Assembly: GCF_000733945.1 (NCBI RefSeq)
Contig: NZ_JPOL01000002.1
Span: forward strand, 196,001 to 260,000
Direction of reading: 5' to 3'
Source: Flavimarina sp. Hel_I_48
GTDB lineage: Bacteria > Bacteroidota > Bacteroidia > Flavobacteriales > Flavobacteriaceae
Length of the DNA stretch: 64,000 nucleotides
Part shown: positions 10,089 to 19,810 of the stretch, in pieces
How positions within the stretch are numbered: the first letter of the stretch is position 1
How the letters are laid out: each line of letters starts with the position of its first letter
Program-made: the position numbers and the translations under genes
The notes under the pieces: model-generated
Database searches by the model: none
Told to the model about the DNA's origin: nothing
The model's input: only the letters and a program-made list of their open reading frames with translations

Positions 10089-11381
10089 ATGAAATCAATC
10101 CTTATACTTAAACTTGGTATACTTATGCCCCGATCCTACAGAAAATACTATTTTTTGCTTCTTTTGGGATTGCTTATAACCATGCCGAAAGGTTTAGCGC
10201 AAGATACCAGTTATACGGAATATAAAGGGACGGTTCGCGACGCTCTTACCGAAGATCCTATAGCATTTGTAAGCCTTACCATACAGGGAACAAATATTGC
10301 ATCATTGACAAACAGTGATGGGGAATTTTCCCTTAAGGCTCCCCAAAACCGACCTAAAGCGAAAGTACAGATAAGTGCCGTGGGATATGAAACATTGATC
10401 ATAATCATATCAGAATTCCTTCCTGCCAATACGGTAATTGAACTTCAGCCGCAGGCTACACAGCTAGCTGAAGTCAATGTTAAAAGACCCAGCAGTGCAG
10501 AAAATTTAGTCCGATCTGTTTTTAGTAGTCGGGATGACAATTATTTAAGCTCAGAATCCTATATGACCGCATTTTACCGCGAGACCATCAAGAAGCGCCG
10601 TACTCCCGTTTCCCTTGCGGAAGCAGTAGTCAACGTTGATAAAAAACCATATTCCCGTGGTGGAAGTGACCGCGTTAAGCTCTACAAAGCCAGAAAACAA
10701 ACAGATTACAATAAGTTGGACACCCTGGCGCTCAAACTTGAAGGTGGCCCTTTCAATGCGCTTTATGCGGATGTGATTAAATATCCCGAGTATTTCTTTA
10801 CTCCAGATTTGATTTCAAGTTATGATTTTAGCTTCGGCCCTTCTACTCAAATCGATGATAAATTGATTTACGTAGTCAATTTTGAACAGAAAAAGCGAAT
10901 AACCGATCCGTTATACTACGGTAAATTATTTATAGACGCCGAAAGTCAAGCGCTCACGAGCGCTATCTATAGCCTTAATCTTGAGAACGAAGAACTCGCA
11001 AAAGAATTATTTGTAAGAAAGAAGCCGTACCGTGTGGATGTAGAGCCAGTAGTTGCCAATTACCGCGTTGATTATCGTGAAAAAGATGGCAAATGGTATT
11101 ATGGATACAGTAATATCCAATTGGAATTTGTAATTGACTGGAAAGGCAAATTGTTTAACTCCCGCTACCGTATAAACAGTGAAATGCTGATCACAGACTG
11201 GCAAAAGGAAACCAATGCGCTCGCGTTACAGGCAGATGAAAAATTTAATTCCCGAAGCATTCTCGCTGACGAAGCATCAGGCTTTTCAGACCCTAATTTC
11301 TGGGGTTCCTATAACGTTATTGAGCCTGATAAATCCATACAGTCTGCAATAGAAAAAATACAGCGACAGCTCAAAAAATAA
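10089..11381 (+). CDS. CarboxypepD_reg-like domain exported protein
   Basis: 430 residues. After a signal peptide (ending GLAQD near residue 39) comes a carboxypeptidase-regulatory-like domain: GTVRDALTEDPIAFVSLTI, then GEFSL and a VGYET strand, at about 42-125. This is the domain that also begins TonB-dependent SusC-type transporters, but here no TonB-plug or barrel follows. Instead a roughly 290-residue domain of unknown function rich in Tyr follows (FYRETIKKR, YRVDYREKDGKWYY). Such proteins are common, envelope-located and uncharacterised in Flavobacteriia. The in-frame ATG at 10125 would give a tighter signal peptide and is a reasonable alternative start. Confidence 0.78.
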   Translation: MKSILILKLGILMPRSYRKYYFLLLLGLLITMPKGLAQDTSYTEYKGTVRDALTEDPIAFVSLTIQGTNIASLTNSDGEFSLKAPQNRPKAKVQISAVGYETLIIIISEFLPANTVIELQPQATQLAEVNVKRPSSAENLVRSVFSSRDDNYLSSESYMTAFYRETIKKRRTPVSLAEAVVNVDKKPYSRGGSDRVKLYKARKQTDYNKLDTLALKLEGGPFNALYADVIKYPEYFFTPDLISSYDFSFGPSTQIDDKLIYVVNFEQKKRITDPLYYGKLFIDAESQALTSAIYSLNLENEELAKELFVRKKPYRVDVEPVVANYRVDYREKDGKWYYGYSNIQLEFVIDWKGKLFNSRYRINSEMLITDWQKETNALALQADEKFNSRSILADEASGFSDPNFWGSYNVIEPDKSIQSAIEKIQRQLKK

Positions 11382-11491
11382 ATGAATTGACAATTATTAT
11401 TTTATGAAGTTTCGGTTATAAAAACAACCATTCTTTACTTTGTTGTTGATGCAATTCAATTTTAAATCTGGAAAACAATAGCTAAAAAAGA

Positions 11492-13750
11492 TTAAATACT
11501 AATAGTTTTAGTATCAGATGGTAAATGTTGTGAAATCACCCGCATAAATTCCTCCATACTATAAGGTTTAATAATGGCACCATTCATACCGTGCGTTTTA
11601 ACCATTTTTTCCATATAGGAAGCATCTGCGGCAGTAAGCGCAATTATAGGTACTTTAATATGTTGTTCCCGCAACGCTTGAGTAGTTTCAAAGCCATTCA
11701 TCCCAGGCATATTTATATCCATTAGGATCAGATCGTATTTGTTTAACTTAATTTTCTCAATAGCCTCTTCCCCACTGGCTGCCTCGCCTGTTTTTGCACC
11801 GCGCTCTTTAAGAATTTTACTGGTGACCATTCTATTGATTTTATTGTCATCTACAATCAAAAATGAAGAACCACTGATATTGTATTCCTTATTTTTTTGT
11901 GACTTACTTTTTTGAGACGAACTGAAATCAATAACATCCAAAAGGGTTGCTTCCTCAAAATCAATATTAAATTCAAAATGAGTTCCAGAATCCTTTTCAC
12001 TTTCCAGGTGAATGGTAGATTTCATCTTTTCCAGTATTTTCTTTACTATAGGTAGCCCTAAACCTGTACCCATTCTATCGGGATCATACGATTCACTATC
12101 TAACTGGCTAAATTCGTTGAATATAACACTCTGTGATTTTTCGTCCATTCCCATACCATTATCTTCTATAGAAAAATTTATAGTATAGGGTCCAGATTCT
12201 AGCTTCGTGCTATCGATTTTTATCCAAATATCCCCGTTTTTAGTAAATTTCATTGAATTACTCAAAATATTCAACAATACCTGAGAGAGTCGTCTAGAAT
12301 CCCCTATGAGATAATTAGGAACAGATGGACTAACTTCTAAATGAATCAAACTCCTTTGATCAATGGCATATTGATCAAGGGAATTCACAATTTCTTTGAT
12401 TAGATTCCTTAGGTTAAAAGGTCTGTTCTGAAGTTCGAAAGTTTCATTATCCAACTTTGAGATATCAAGCAGGTCGTTGATAATATCCAATAAATGATTT
12501 GCACTAAATTTTAAAGAACTTAGTTCTTCACGATTACTATTAAAACTCGGGCTATTTTCAAGAAGCGAGACTATTCCAGTCACTCCATAAAGCGGTGTAC
12601 GCATTTCATGACTAAGCGTAGAAAAAAAACGGGCTTTTGCAGCACTGCTTCGCTCTGCTTCTTCCTTAGCCCTTTTTAGAGCTATATTATTTCTCCTCAA
12701 GCTGATTATAAGCGACTTTCTAGATCTTGTGCTCATGAAAAAATAACCCATAAAAATAAGGAGCAAAACTAAAAGTATTCCTAATAAAATTCCTTCAGTG
12801 TTTTTTCGCTTTAGACGTTGATCTGCAAGCTGTTCATGCAATTTTGCTTCATTTTGCTGTCTTTTGAGTTCTTCCCTATCAGCCCTCGCTTTTGAGGAGA
12901 GAAGACTTTTATTATTTTCAATGCGTGTCGCCTCAATCTCATATGCTAAAAGCTTTTTTTGAACTTCATAGGCTTTTTGGTAATCATTTTCCTCCTTTAG
13001 ACGTTCGGCATAACGCTCGTAAAACTCTATAGCTAATCGTCTCAAACTATCCTCTTCAACTCGCTTAAAGGCTTGATCATAATGTTTAAGGGCAAGCTTC
13101 TTTTGATCTTCATGATAATAATAATCTCCCCATTCCATATCCAAATAAATACGGGGATCATCAAATTGTATATTAAATTCATTTAAACTGCCTTCAGCAA
13201 TATTGAGATATTTGGGAATTTCCTTATACTTTCCCATCATTTTATACAGCTCGGCAAGATTCAAAGCGCCATTCAGAAATTGCCCATCTTTTATTCCACT
13301 AGCAATTTTGAGAGATTTCTCATACAAAATCATTGCCTTAGAATAATCCTTTTTATTATAGGTATAAAAAGTGGCAAGATTATTATAAGCACTTACCAGT
13401 AGGGTATCATTTTTGGCAAGCTCTGCATAAGATAATGCTTTGTTGGCATAAAGTTTGGCAGGGACCGTATCTCTTAAGTCAATGTGACTAACGCTAAGCG
13501 TTCTATATGCATCGTGAAGGTACTTATAACAATTGGCTTTTTCCGCACCTTTTATAATTTCAAGGGATTTTGAAATAGCGCTATCGTAGTTTTTACTATT
13601 TATAGCCTGCATACTCTCTTCATATAGTCTATCAAGCTTCTGAGAATCGCAATTAGCTATAGTATTATCCTGAGCAAAAATTCCACCGGTGAGAAGAATC
13701 AATACTAGTTTTAACAGAAGGAAACGTAAATTACAAATGCGAGCTATCAA
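11492..13750 (-). CDS. TPR-containing hybrid sensor histidine kinase/response regulator (kinase A)
   Basis: 752 residues. In order: signal peptide (1-27), TPR-type helical sensor in the periplasm (about 35-275), coiled coil with EELKRQQNEAKLHEQ, membrane helix (about 320-339), HisKA with phospho-acceptor H381 in STLSHEMRTPLYG, HATPase_c with DNGMGM and GTGLGLPIV, and a C-terminal receiver with acceptor D678 in LILMDINMPG. It should autophosphorylate H381 and pass phosphate to D678. There is no DNA-binding or HPt domain, so output must go to another protein. Translation appears to start at TTG 13750. Kinase B (14600-16846) is a full-length paralogue with the same order of domains. Confidence 0.88.
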   Translation of the reverse strand: MIARICNLRFLLLKLVLILLTGGIFAQDNTIANCDSQKLDRLYEESMQAINSKNYDSAISKSLEIIKGAEKANCYKYLHDAYRTLSVSHIDLRDTVPAKLYANKALSYAELAKNDTLLVSAYNNLATFYTYNKKDYSKAMILYEKSLKIASGIKDGQFLNGALNLAELYKMMGKYKEIPKYLNIAEGSLNEFNIQFDDPRIYLDMEWGDYYYHEDQKKLALKHYDQAFKRVEEDSLRRLAIEFYERYAERLKEENDYQKAYEVQKKLLAYEIEATRIENNKSLLSSKARADREELKRQQNEAKLHEQLADQRLKRKNTEGILLGILLVLLLIFMGYFFMSTRSRKSLIISLRRNNIALKRAKEEAERSSAAKARFFSTLSHEMRTPLYGVTGIVSLLENSPSFNSNREELSSLKFSANHLLDIINDLLDISKLDNETFELQNRPFNLRNLIKEIVNSLDQYAIDQRSLIHLEVSPSVPNYLIGDSRRLSQVLLNILSNSMKFTKNGDIWIKIDSTKLESGPYTINFSIEDNGMGMDEKSQSVIFNEFSQLDSESYDPDRMGTGLGLPIVKKILEKMKSTIHLESEKDSGTHFEFNIDFEEATLLDVIDFSSSQKSKSQKNKEYNISGSSFLIVDDNKINRMVTSKILKERGAKTGEAASGEEAIEKIKLNKYDLILMDINMPGMNGFETTQALREQHIKVPIIALTAADASYMEKMVKTHGMNGAIIKPYSMEEFMRVISQHLPSDTKTISI

Positions 13751-13946
13751 TGAAGTACTACTAGAAAAATCATAAGAATTTATTGCAGCAAATATATCAA
13801 TTTATCGATGAAAAGTAATTTTTATAGCTGTAAGTTTTAAAAAAATTACCATAGTTGTTTATAGACAATATATATATTACTTCAATTTTAAAAAATTTAG
13901 GCTCTTTTCTTATTTCATACTATTTTTGATTTTTAATCTTTAGCTC

Positions 13947-14585
13947 TTGAAAAATATTCTAATCATCCCCACGTATCTACCATCTATTACTACTATGGCC
14001 CACATTGCTCAGGCGGATCAGGTCGTTTTTGAATTAAAAGATAATTATCAAAAACAGAGTTATAGGAACCGAACCTACATAAATACAGCAAATGGAAGCT
14101 TAGGTTTGACAATTCCTATTAGACACAATCAGGCTTCCGGTCATAAAAAAACAAGCGACGCACTTATAGAGAACAATTTTTTATGGCAAAGACAGCATTG
14201 GCGCTCCATACAAATTGCCTATAGATCCTCGCCTTTTTTTGAATTCTACGAGGATGATCTAGCACCACTCTATACTACGGGGCAAAAATTTTTGCAAGAG
14301 TTCAATCTGAAAAGTATCAAGCTACTTCTCAACATGATGGAAATTTCAAAAAATATAGAGTTTACTACATCATACGAGCAAAATCCGAAACTTCTAAATA
14401 GAAGAGCCCTGGCAAATGCTAAAAACAAGAATACCTTTGTAGCGATCCCTAAATACGACCAAGTGTTTGCTGATACAACCGGTTTTAACCCGCAAGTTTC
14501 TATTTTAGACCTAATTTTTAATGAAGGCCCCAATAGCAAGAATTTTCTGAATTCTATAGAACTGGGACTAGGTCAAGGAGGTTAA
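13947..14585 (+). CDS. WbqC-family protein
   Basis: 212 residues, cytoplasmic. IPTYLPSITTMAHIAQADQV at the N terminus and the RNRTYI and IRHN segments are characteristic of WbqC-like proteins, which are linked by gene neighbourhood to O-antigen or sugar-nucleotide metabolism; the reaction is not firmly established. Translation starts at TTG 13947 because the family begins with this MxxILIPTY strand and no ATG lies close. It lies alone on the plus strand between two minus-strand kinases. Its stop is only 14 bases from the stop of kinase B, leaving no room for a terminator. No other glycan genes are nearby, so its pathway here cannot be inferred. Confidence 0.82.
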   Translation: MKNILIIPTYLPSITTMAHIAQADQVVFELKDNYQKQSYRNRTYINTANGSLGLTIPIRHNQASGHKKTSDALIENNFLWQRQHWRSIQIAYRSSPFFEFYEDDLAPLYTTGQKFLQEFNLKSIKLLLNMMEISKNIEFTTSYEQNPKLLNRRALANAKNKNTFVAIPKYDQVFADTTGFNPQVSILDLIFNEGPNSKNFLNSIELGLGQGG

Positions 14586-14599
14586 TAGTAAGTGGTGTA

Positions 14600-16846
14600 T
14601 TAAGAAATGGGTATTCTTGGTTCGCTGGATAAGTTTTTGGCAATTAAAGCATAAAAATCCTGTAGGTTGAATGGTTTTGTCACAGAATCATTAAAGCCAC
14701 ATTCCTGAAGACGTTCTTTCATAGTGTGAATCTCTGAAGCCGTAAGGGCAATAATAGGGGTTGATGAATCAAATTTCCTCAGCGCAATTACTGTTTCAAA
14801 TCCATCCATCTCCGGCATTTGTAAATCCATTAAGATAAGATCAAACACATCGTTCAGCATGAGCTGAATGGCCTCTTTGCCTCCTGCAGCGGTCATAACT
14901 ACCACATGTTTTTGCTCTAGTAAGCGCTGTGTTACGATTCTATTGACTTTATTATCATCCACAATCAATATTTTTGAGGAATGCAGCGTTTTGTCAAGTT
15001 CCAGACTATTTCCTAATAGTCGTAAATTTTCATTTTCAAAATCCTGAGGATGAGCTTCTTGCAGACATATATCAAAACTAAATGTACTACCTTTACCGAG
15101 CTCACTTTCTACGGAAATTTCAGAGTTCATTTTCCTTAGTATTTTTTGTACGATGGGCAAACCTAACCCTGTTCCCATCTTTCGCTCTATTCCTGGACTT
15201 TCTATCTGATTAAATTCTTTAAAAATTGATTTTAAGCTACTTTTTGGTATTCCGTGGCCGGTGTCCTCAACGTCAAAGTGCAATTTGCGCATGGAACCTT
15301 CTAGATATGCACAGGAAAGTCTAATATAAATATCCCCATCTACGGTAAATTTAATAGCATTACTGATTAGATTTATTAAGACCTGAGCAATGCGACGACT
15401 ATCACCAATAAATATTTTGGGATAATCGCCCTCGGGAATATAATGTATCTTATTACTGTTCTTGAGTTGAGACTTCTCAAAGGATTTTATGATTTCACGT
15501 ACAAACAAATCGATCTCAAACGGATGTTCGTGAAACTCAAAAGAATTATCGTCAAGCTTAGAAAGTTCTAAAAGGTCATTTATGATCTCAAGCAGATGAA
15601 GTGCACTAAATTTCAGGGAATCAAATTCTTCATGAAAGCCGTCAGCCGCCTTCGAATTTTGTAACACATTTACCATACCCGTAACGCCATAGAGTGGAGT
15701 TCTCATTTCATGGCTGACAGTAGAAAAAAACTCGCTTTTAGCCAAAACACTATCTTCGGCTAACTCTTTAGCAGCTTTTAGCTCTGTATTTTTGTATTTT
15801 AAGTCTTTTATCAGGGACTTCCGCATACGAGTACTGATATACATATAAATAATAAAAAACAACATCAGTACGGTAAGAATGAACATGAGCGTATACTGTG
15901 TGTTCTTACGCTGTAACTTTTCATCAACGAGCATTTCCCGAAGTTCTGCTTCATTACGCTGCCTTCTCAGCTCATCAGCTCCTGCCGCTGCCATTGCTTT
16001 TTGAACTTCTTCTTCCCGTCTCTCATTTTCTAGATCATCTTTGATTTTTTGATACTCCACTTGGATCTTATACGCAACCTGCGAACTATCTATTGAATTT
16101 AAAAATTGAGCATACCTGGGATAAAAATCCAGGGCTAATGCGGGATCATTTCTGTTTTTTATAAGGTTATAGGAAATATTGTAATATTCTGCTACCAGGT
16201 TATTGCCATTTTCTTCTTTAAAATAATCTCCCCAGAGAATATTTAATTGAATCTCCTCCTTTGTGACATCATATTTTAATCCCTGAAGATTCTCTTCCGC
16301 TTCACGCAAATTACGAGGCATTAACTCATATTTAGCCATTTTGTGATAAAGACTGGCTAGATCAAGAGCGGGTGCGGCAATATGATCCCTAACAGATTTT
16401 CTGGCTATTTTTAAAGCCGATTGGTACATTTTTATAGCTTCACCCCTACTTTTTTCACTTAGTCCCAACCATGCTGCCCTATTTTTAAAAGCAGTAACGA
16501 TAAGTGTATCATTTTTAGATTTAAGGGCATAATCCAGTGCTTTGCTTGTGTATTCTCCAGCTACACTGGTATCCTTGAGATAGAGGTGATTTTGACCTAA
16601 AAGATCATACCCATAAAATAAATAATTATATTCATTATTGATCTTTGCACGATCTATAAGTTGTGCGGCCTTAGTAATTGCGGCTTCATTACGTAGTTCA
16701 TCCGTAGCTTTTTCGGCTTGTAATAATATAGAATCCAAGCTTTTAACCGTAGAAATATGCTGTGAAAAAGAAGAAAAATATGTTCCAAAATAAATAATTT
16801 GGAAAACAACTACATAAATCTTACATATATTTGAAAAAATGAACAT
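14600..16846 (-). CDS. TPR-containing hybrid sensor histidine kinase/response regulator (kinase B)
   Basis: 748 residues from the ATG at 16846 (a TTG eight codons upstream is the alternative). The layout copies kinase A: signal or membrane segment near the start ending FSSFSQH, periplasmic TPR helices, coiled coil, membrane helix (about 318-336), HisKA with H379 in STVSHEMRTPLYG, HATPase_c with DTGHGI and GTGLGLPIV, and receiver with D674 in LILMDLQMPEM. The identical phospho-site context and same 75-residue distance from receiver Asp to the C terminus show that A and B are duplicates. No output domain. Signal and target are unknown. Confidence 0.88.
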   Translation of the reverse strand: MFIFSNICKIYVVVFQIIYFGTYFSSFSQHISTVKSLDSILLQAEKATDELRNEAAITKAAQLIDRAKINNEYNYLFYGYDLLGQNHLYLKDTSVAGEYTSKALDYALKSKNDTLIVTAFKNRAAWLGLSEKSRGEAIKMYQSALKIARKSVRDHIAAPALDLASLYHKMAKYELMPRNLREAEENLQGLKYDVTKEEIQLNILWGDYFKEENGNNLVAEYYNISYNLIKNRNDPALALDFYPRYAQFLNSIDSSQVAYKIQVEYQKIKDDLENERREEEVQKAMAAAGADELRRQRNEAELREMLVDEKLQRKNTQYTLMFILTVLMLFFIIYMYISTRMRKSLIKDLKYKNTELKAAKELAEDSVLAKSEFFSTVSHEMRTPLYGVTGMVNVLQNSKAADGFHEEFDSLKFSALHLLEIINDLLELSKLDDNSFEFHEHPFEIDLFVREIIKSFEKSQLKNSNKIHYIPEGDYPKIFIGDSRRIAQVLINLISNAIKFTVDGDIYIRLSCAYLEGSMRKLHFDVEDTGHGIPKSSLKSIFKEFNQIESPGIERKMGTGLGLPIVQKILRKMNSEISVESELGKGSTFSFDICLQEAHPQDFENENLRLLGNSLELDKTLHSSKILIVDDNKVNRIVTQRLLEQKHVVVMTAAGGKEAIQLMLNDVFDLILMDLQMPEMDGFETVIALRKFDSSTPIIALTASEIHTMKERLQECGFNDSVTKPFNLQDFYALIAKNLSSEPRIPIS

Positions 16847-17119
16847 GAATCTAAGGTGAATAATATTCAAATATAGACAAAACGTGTAATTATACCGTCT
16901 AAAGATTGCTAAAAATTCATTCCCTTATTTCTACATCAGTATAAAAATGAAGCGCAGAAAATTATCGCAGAAAAATAATTCCATTATCATTAATTACTGC
17001 CATCTAATTATTTAGTTTTAAATTACTTTTCAAAATCTGATAAAAAGAAGTATTTAATTGTAATGTAAATTTTGAGCAGCAAGTGTATTGATATATAAAT
17101 CTTTACCAGATGCTTGTTG

Positions 17120-18136
17120 TCAAAGCTTCAGTTGTGTCATGATAGGATAATGATCTGAAAGCTCCTGCTCATAGTTATGAAAATCAAGTACCTCTATTTG
17201 AGGATCGACAAGTATGAAATCTATACGTATAGGGATAAAATCAAAAATAAATGTGCGACCAAATCCTGAACCTGCTTCTTCAAAAGTATCTTTTTTATCA
17301 CCTCGTATTTTGTGATAGGCATAAGAGTATGCCGTATTGTTGAAGTCTCCATTCACAACCATAGGATACTTGCAGGTTGCTTGATGTGCAAGTACCATTT
17401 CAGTTTGTTCCTCCTGCTGTTTAAAGGATTGTCCTAACCTTCCCAATAATTGCTTTGAATCTTCTTGCCGCAAATTACCTATTTGAGGTTGAAGTGCCAA
17501 CGTTTGCATATGTAGATTGTAAATCCTCAATGTATCTTCATCCTTCAGGACGTCTACAAATATTGCATTATTCATACTGTCTGGGAAATCAAGTGAACCC
17601 TGATTTACAATCTTATATTTTGAAAATATAGAAAGTCCAAAACTGGAGCTATTTCCCTGTAACTTAAAATATTTATAAGGATATCCATCAAGGTTAAAGG
17701 AAGTTACCAGTGTATATTCCTGAAAACTTAAAATATCGGGATCTTCTTTAGCGATCAGCTGTTCAATTTCCCTGGGAACATTTACATCTTTTAAAGCGTT
17801 GTTGAAATTGAACATACGCACATTAAAAGTCATGACTTTGAATGAACCCTCTTCTTCTAATGATTTCCCAAAAAACTCAAAAAGTGTGGCTTCCTGAAAA
17901 AAACCTATAAGTAAAACGAAAACCGAAACCAAAAAATGCCTTTTGAACTGAAATAGCCAATACAGGACGAAAAGTAAATTTCCTATTATTAGAAAAGGTA
18001 TGGCAAGTGTTAATACAGAAAGAGGAGGATAAAAATGCGGAGGAATAAAACGAATTAAATAACCCATTAATAACATACATGCCAACAGTGCATTGAGGAA
18101 AAATGCGATCTTATTAAGAAAACTAAGTGATTTCAT
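17120..18136 (-). CDS. Membrane-anchored endonuclease/exonuclease/phosphatase-family protein
   Basis: 338 residues. Three hydrophobic segments occupy the first 90 or so residues, followed by an EEP domain: FKVMTFNVRMFN at its start, DILSFQEY with the metal-binding Glu, MVVNGDFNN, and a C-terminal ELSDHYPIM carrying the Asp-His pair. All key EEP positions are present, so it should be an active metal-dependent phosphoesterase; nuclease versus lipid phosphatase cannot be told. The domain follows the last helix and may face the periplasm. Its ATG overlaps the stop of the upstream rhomboid gene by one base, making it the last gene of the mutL-rhomboid operon. Confidence 0.87.
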   Translation of the reverse strand: MKSLSFLNKIAFFLNALLACMLLMGYLIRFIPPHFYPPLSVLTLAIPFLIIGNLLFVLYWLFQFKRHFLVSVFVLLIGFFQEATLFEFFGKSLEEEGSFKVMTFNVRMFNFNNALKDVNVPREIEQLIAKEDPDILSFQEYTLVTSFNLDGYPYKYFKLQGNSSSFGLSIFSKYKIVNQGSLDFPDSMNNAIFVDVLKDEDTLRIYNLHMQTLALQPQIGNLRQEDSKQLLGRLGQSFKQQEEQTEMVLAHQATCKYPMVVNGDFNNTAYSYAYHKIRGDKKDTFEEAGSGFGRTFIFDFIPIRIDFILVDPQIEVLDFHNYEQELSDHYPIMTQLKL

Positions 18137-19026
18137 TAAGAATCTTTACCTGCTTTAAACAAAAAATCTTTTTCTGACTTGCTTAAACTGTCATATCCAC
18201 TTTTACTTATTTTGTCCAAAATAGTATCTATTTTACGCTGTTGTTCTGTTTTTGAAGGTTTAGGGCCCCCTTTTGTGCTCTTAGAAGCTGAATTCGCATT
18301 TCTATATACTGTTTTCATGTTGGACGCTTTCTCTTTCTTTTTAAAAATAGACACAACACTATCAGATAATCGCTCCCAGCCTTCACCTATATCATTACCC
18401 TTTAACAATTGCCTGCCATAAATATAACCAAAGATCGCCCCACCCAGATGTGCTACAAGTCCACCCGCGTTAGCAGAGCTGGGCATCTGTATTAGGTCAG
18501 AAAGCAAAACAAAAACAGCAATATGCCACAATTTCACGTTAAAAAAGATAACCCTTACTTCGGTATTGGGCGAATACGTGGCAATAAAGATCATGATGGC
18601 ACGCACTGCAGCAGAAGCTCCCACAAGTACCGCGGCGCCCTTTACGTCTTCGAATACCGGAAATAGGTTATAGGTCAAAATAAAAAGTGCACCCCCCGCT
18701 ATAGCACCAAGGAGGTAAATAGTCAAAAATCGCTTTTCCTGAAAGATATTGAGCACCAGACTACCAAACCAATATAGAATTAGCATATTCCAGAAAATAT
18801 GCCAAAAGCCCGCATGCAAAAATGCGTAGGTAAGAATACTCCAGGGCTGTAAAATAAATTCCCCAAGCGATGACGGTAAACTAAACCAGCGCATCGCACT
18901 CCCGGGGTCAATTTTGAATATCCACGGGATGATGAGAAAGCATAGGAATACAAGAACATTGACCAGGATAAGCTTGATCAGTACATTCGCTGTTTTGAAT
19001 TGATAGCTTAAATTACTTGAATTCAT
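18136..19026 (-). CDS. Rhomboid-family intramembrane serine protease, GASA variant (second of tandem pair)
   Basis: 296 residues. About six membrane helices carry the rhomboid signatures HIFWNM in the second helix, VGASAAV with candidate catalytic S138, and AHLGGAIFGY with H193. The usual GxSG is GASA here. A basic linker of about 60 residues and a C-terminal segment (IDTILDKISKSGYDSLSKSEK) extend the protein into the cytoplasm; this tail recurs in Bacteroidota rhomboids. It starts directly after the stop codon of the first rhomboid gene with no spacer. Probably an active protease of membrane proteins, although the Gly-to-Ala change lowers certainty. Confidence 0.87.
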   Translation of the reverse strand: MNSSNLSYQFKTANVLIKLILVNVLVFLCFLIIPWIFKIDPGSAMRWFSLPSSLGEFILQPWSILTYAFLHAGFWHIFWNMLILYWFGSLVLNIFQEKRFLTIYLLGAIAGGALFILTYNLFPVFEDVKGAAVLVGASAAVRAIMIFIATYSPNTEVRVIFFNVKLWHIAVFVLLSDLIQMPSSANAGGLVAHLGGAIFGYIYGRQLLKGNDIGEGWERLSDSVVSIFKKKEKASNMKTVYRNANSASKSTKGGPKPSKTEQQRKIDTILDKISKSGYDSLSKSEKDFLFKAGKDS

Positions 19027-19794
19027 CTAATTCCACCGTTGGTTATTAAAACTATTTCGCTTCCAGTACCAAATCATAATGAAGCCGAACAGTGCGCCAC
19101 CCAGGTGGGCAAAGTTGGCTATATTTTGACCGAAAAGCGAAAATCCCGTAACGCCAGAAAATAGATCAAGAAGCAACAATCCTGGTATAAAAAATTTGGC
19201 TTTTATGGGAATCGGCACGAAGATAAGAAACAATTCAACATTAGGGAACATCATTCCAAAAGCGACCAGAACTCCGTAAATCGCACCAGAAGCCCCCACT
19301 GCAGAAGTGGAATATGCGGCAATCATACCCTGTACTTTATCTGCCGCTTCTATACTGGGATATGAATATTGTCCTGTTCTCCTTATCCCATCAAAGGCTT
19401 TTTCAAGAACATCCTGAATTTCCGCCGGACTAAAACCAGCGCTCAATAATGCATCGTAACCTGCTTGATAATGGTAATACCCTACCAGGGTATGTATAAG
19501 CGCCGCTCCCAATCCTGCCGAAAAGTAGAAGAAAATAAACTTTTTCTGCCCCAGCAATTGTTCCACGGGACTACCAAAGGCCCAGAGCGCATACATATTA
19601 AAAAGTATATGGAATATACTGTTCTGGTCATGCATGAACATATGCGTAAACGGCTGCCAAAATTCAAAATTGGGGTTCTCAGGGAACCATAGCGAAAAAA
19701 AATCGAAAGCTTGCGGAACAATAAACATGGTCCCCAGATAGAAGATCACATTTACGATTAAAAGTATTTTTACGGTTTCGGTTATTCTTCCCAT
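19027..19794 (-). CDS. Rhomboid-family intramembrane serine protease (first of tandem pair)
   Basis: 255 residues with six or so membrane helices. HILFNMYALWAFG, VGASGAIYG with catalytic S169, and FAHLGGALFGF with H230 give a complete rhomboid Ser-His dyad. A loop of about 55 residues (roughly 108-162) between membrane helices is longer than usual. The gene begins 16 bases after the mutL stop and abuts the next rhomboid. The mutL-rhomboid-rhomboid-phosphatase order is, to my knowledge, common in Flavobacteriia; no functional link to mismatch repair is implied by that alone. Substrate unknown. Confidence 0.9.
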   Translation of the reverse strand: MGRITETVKILLIVNVIFYLGTMFIVPQAFDFFSLWFPENPNFEFWQPFTHMFMHDQNSIFHILFNMYALWAFGSPVEQLLGQKKFIFFYFSAGLGAALIHTLVGYYHYQAGYDALLSAGFSPAEIQDVLEKAFDGIRRTGQYSYPSIEAADKVQGMIAAYSTSAVGASGAIYGVLVAFGMMFPNVELFLIFVPIPIKAKFFIPGLLLLDLFSGVTGFSLFGQNIANFAHLGGALFGFIMIWYWKRNSFNNQRWN

Positions 19795-19810
19795 GGGGCT
19801 GAAGGCTTTT

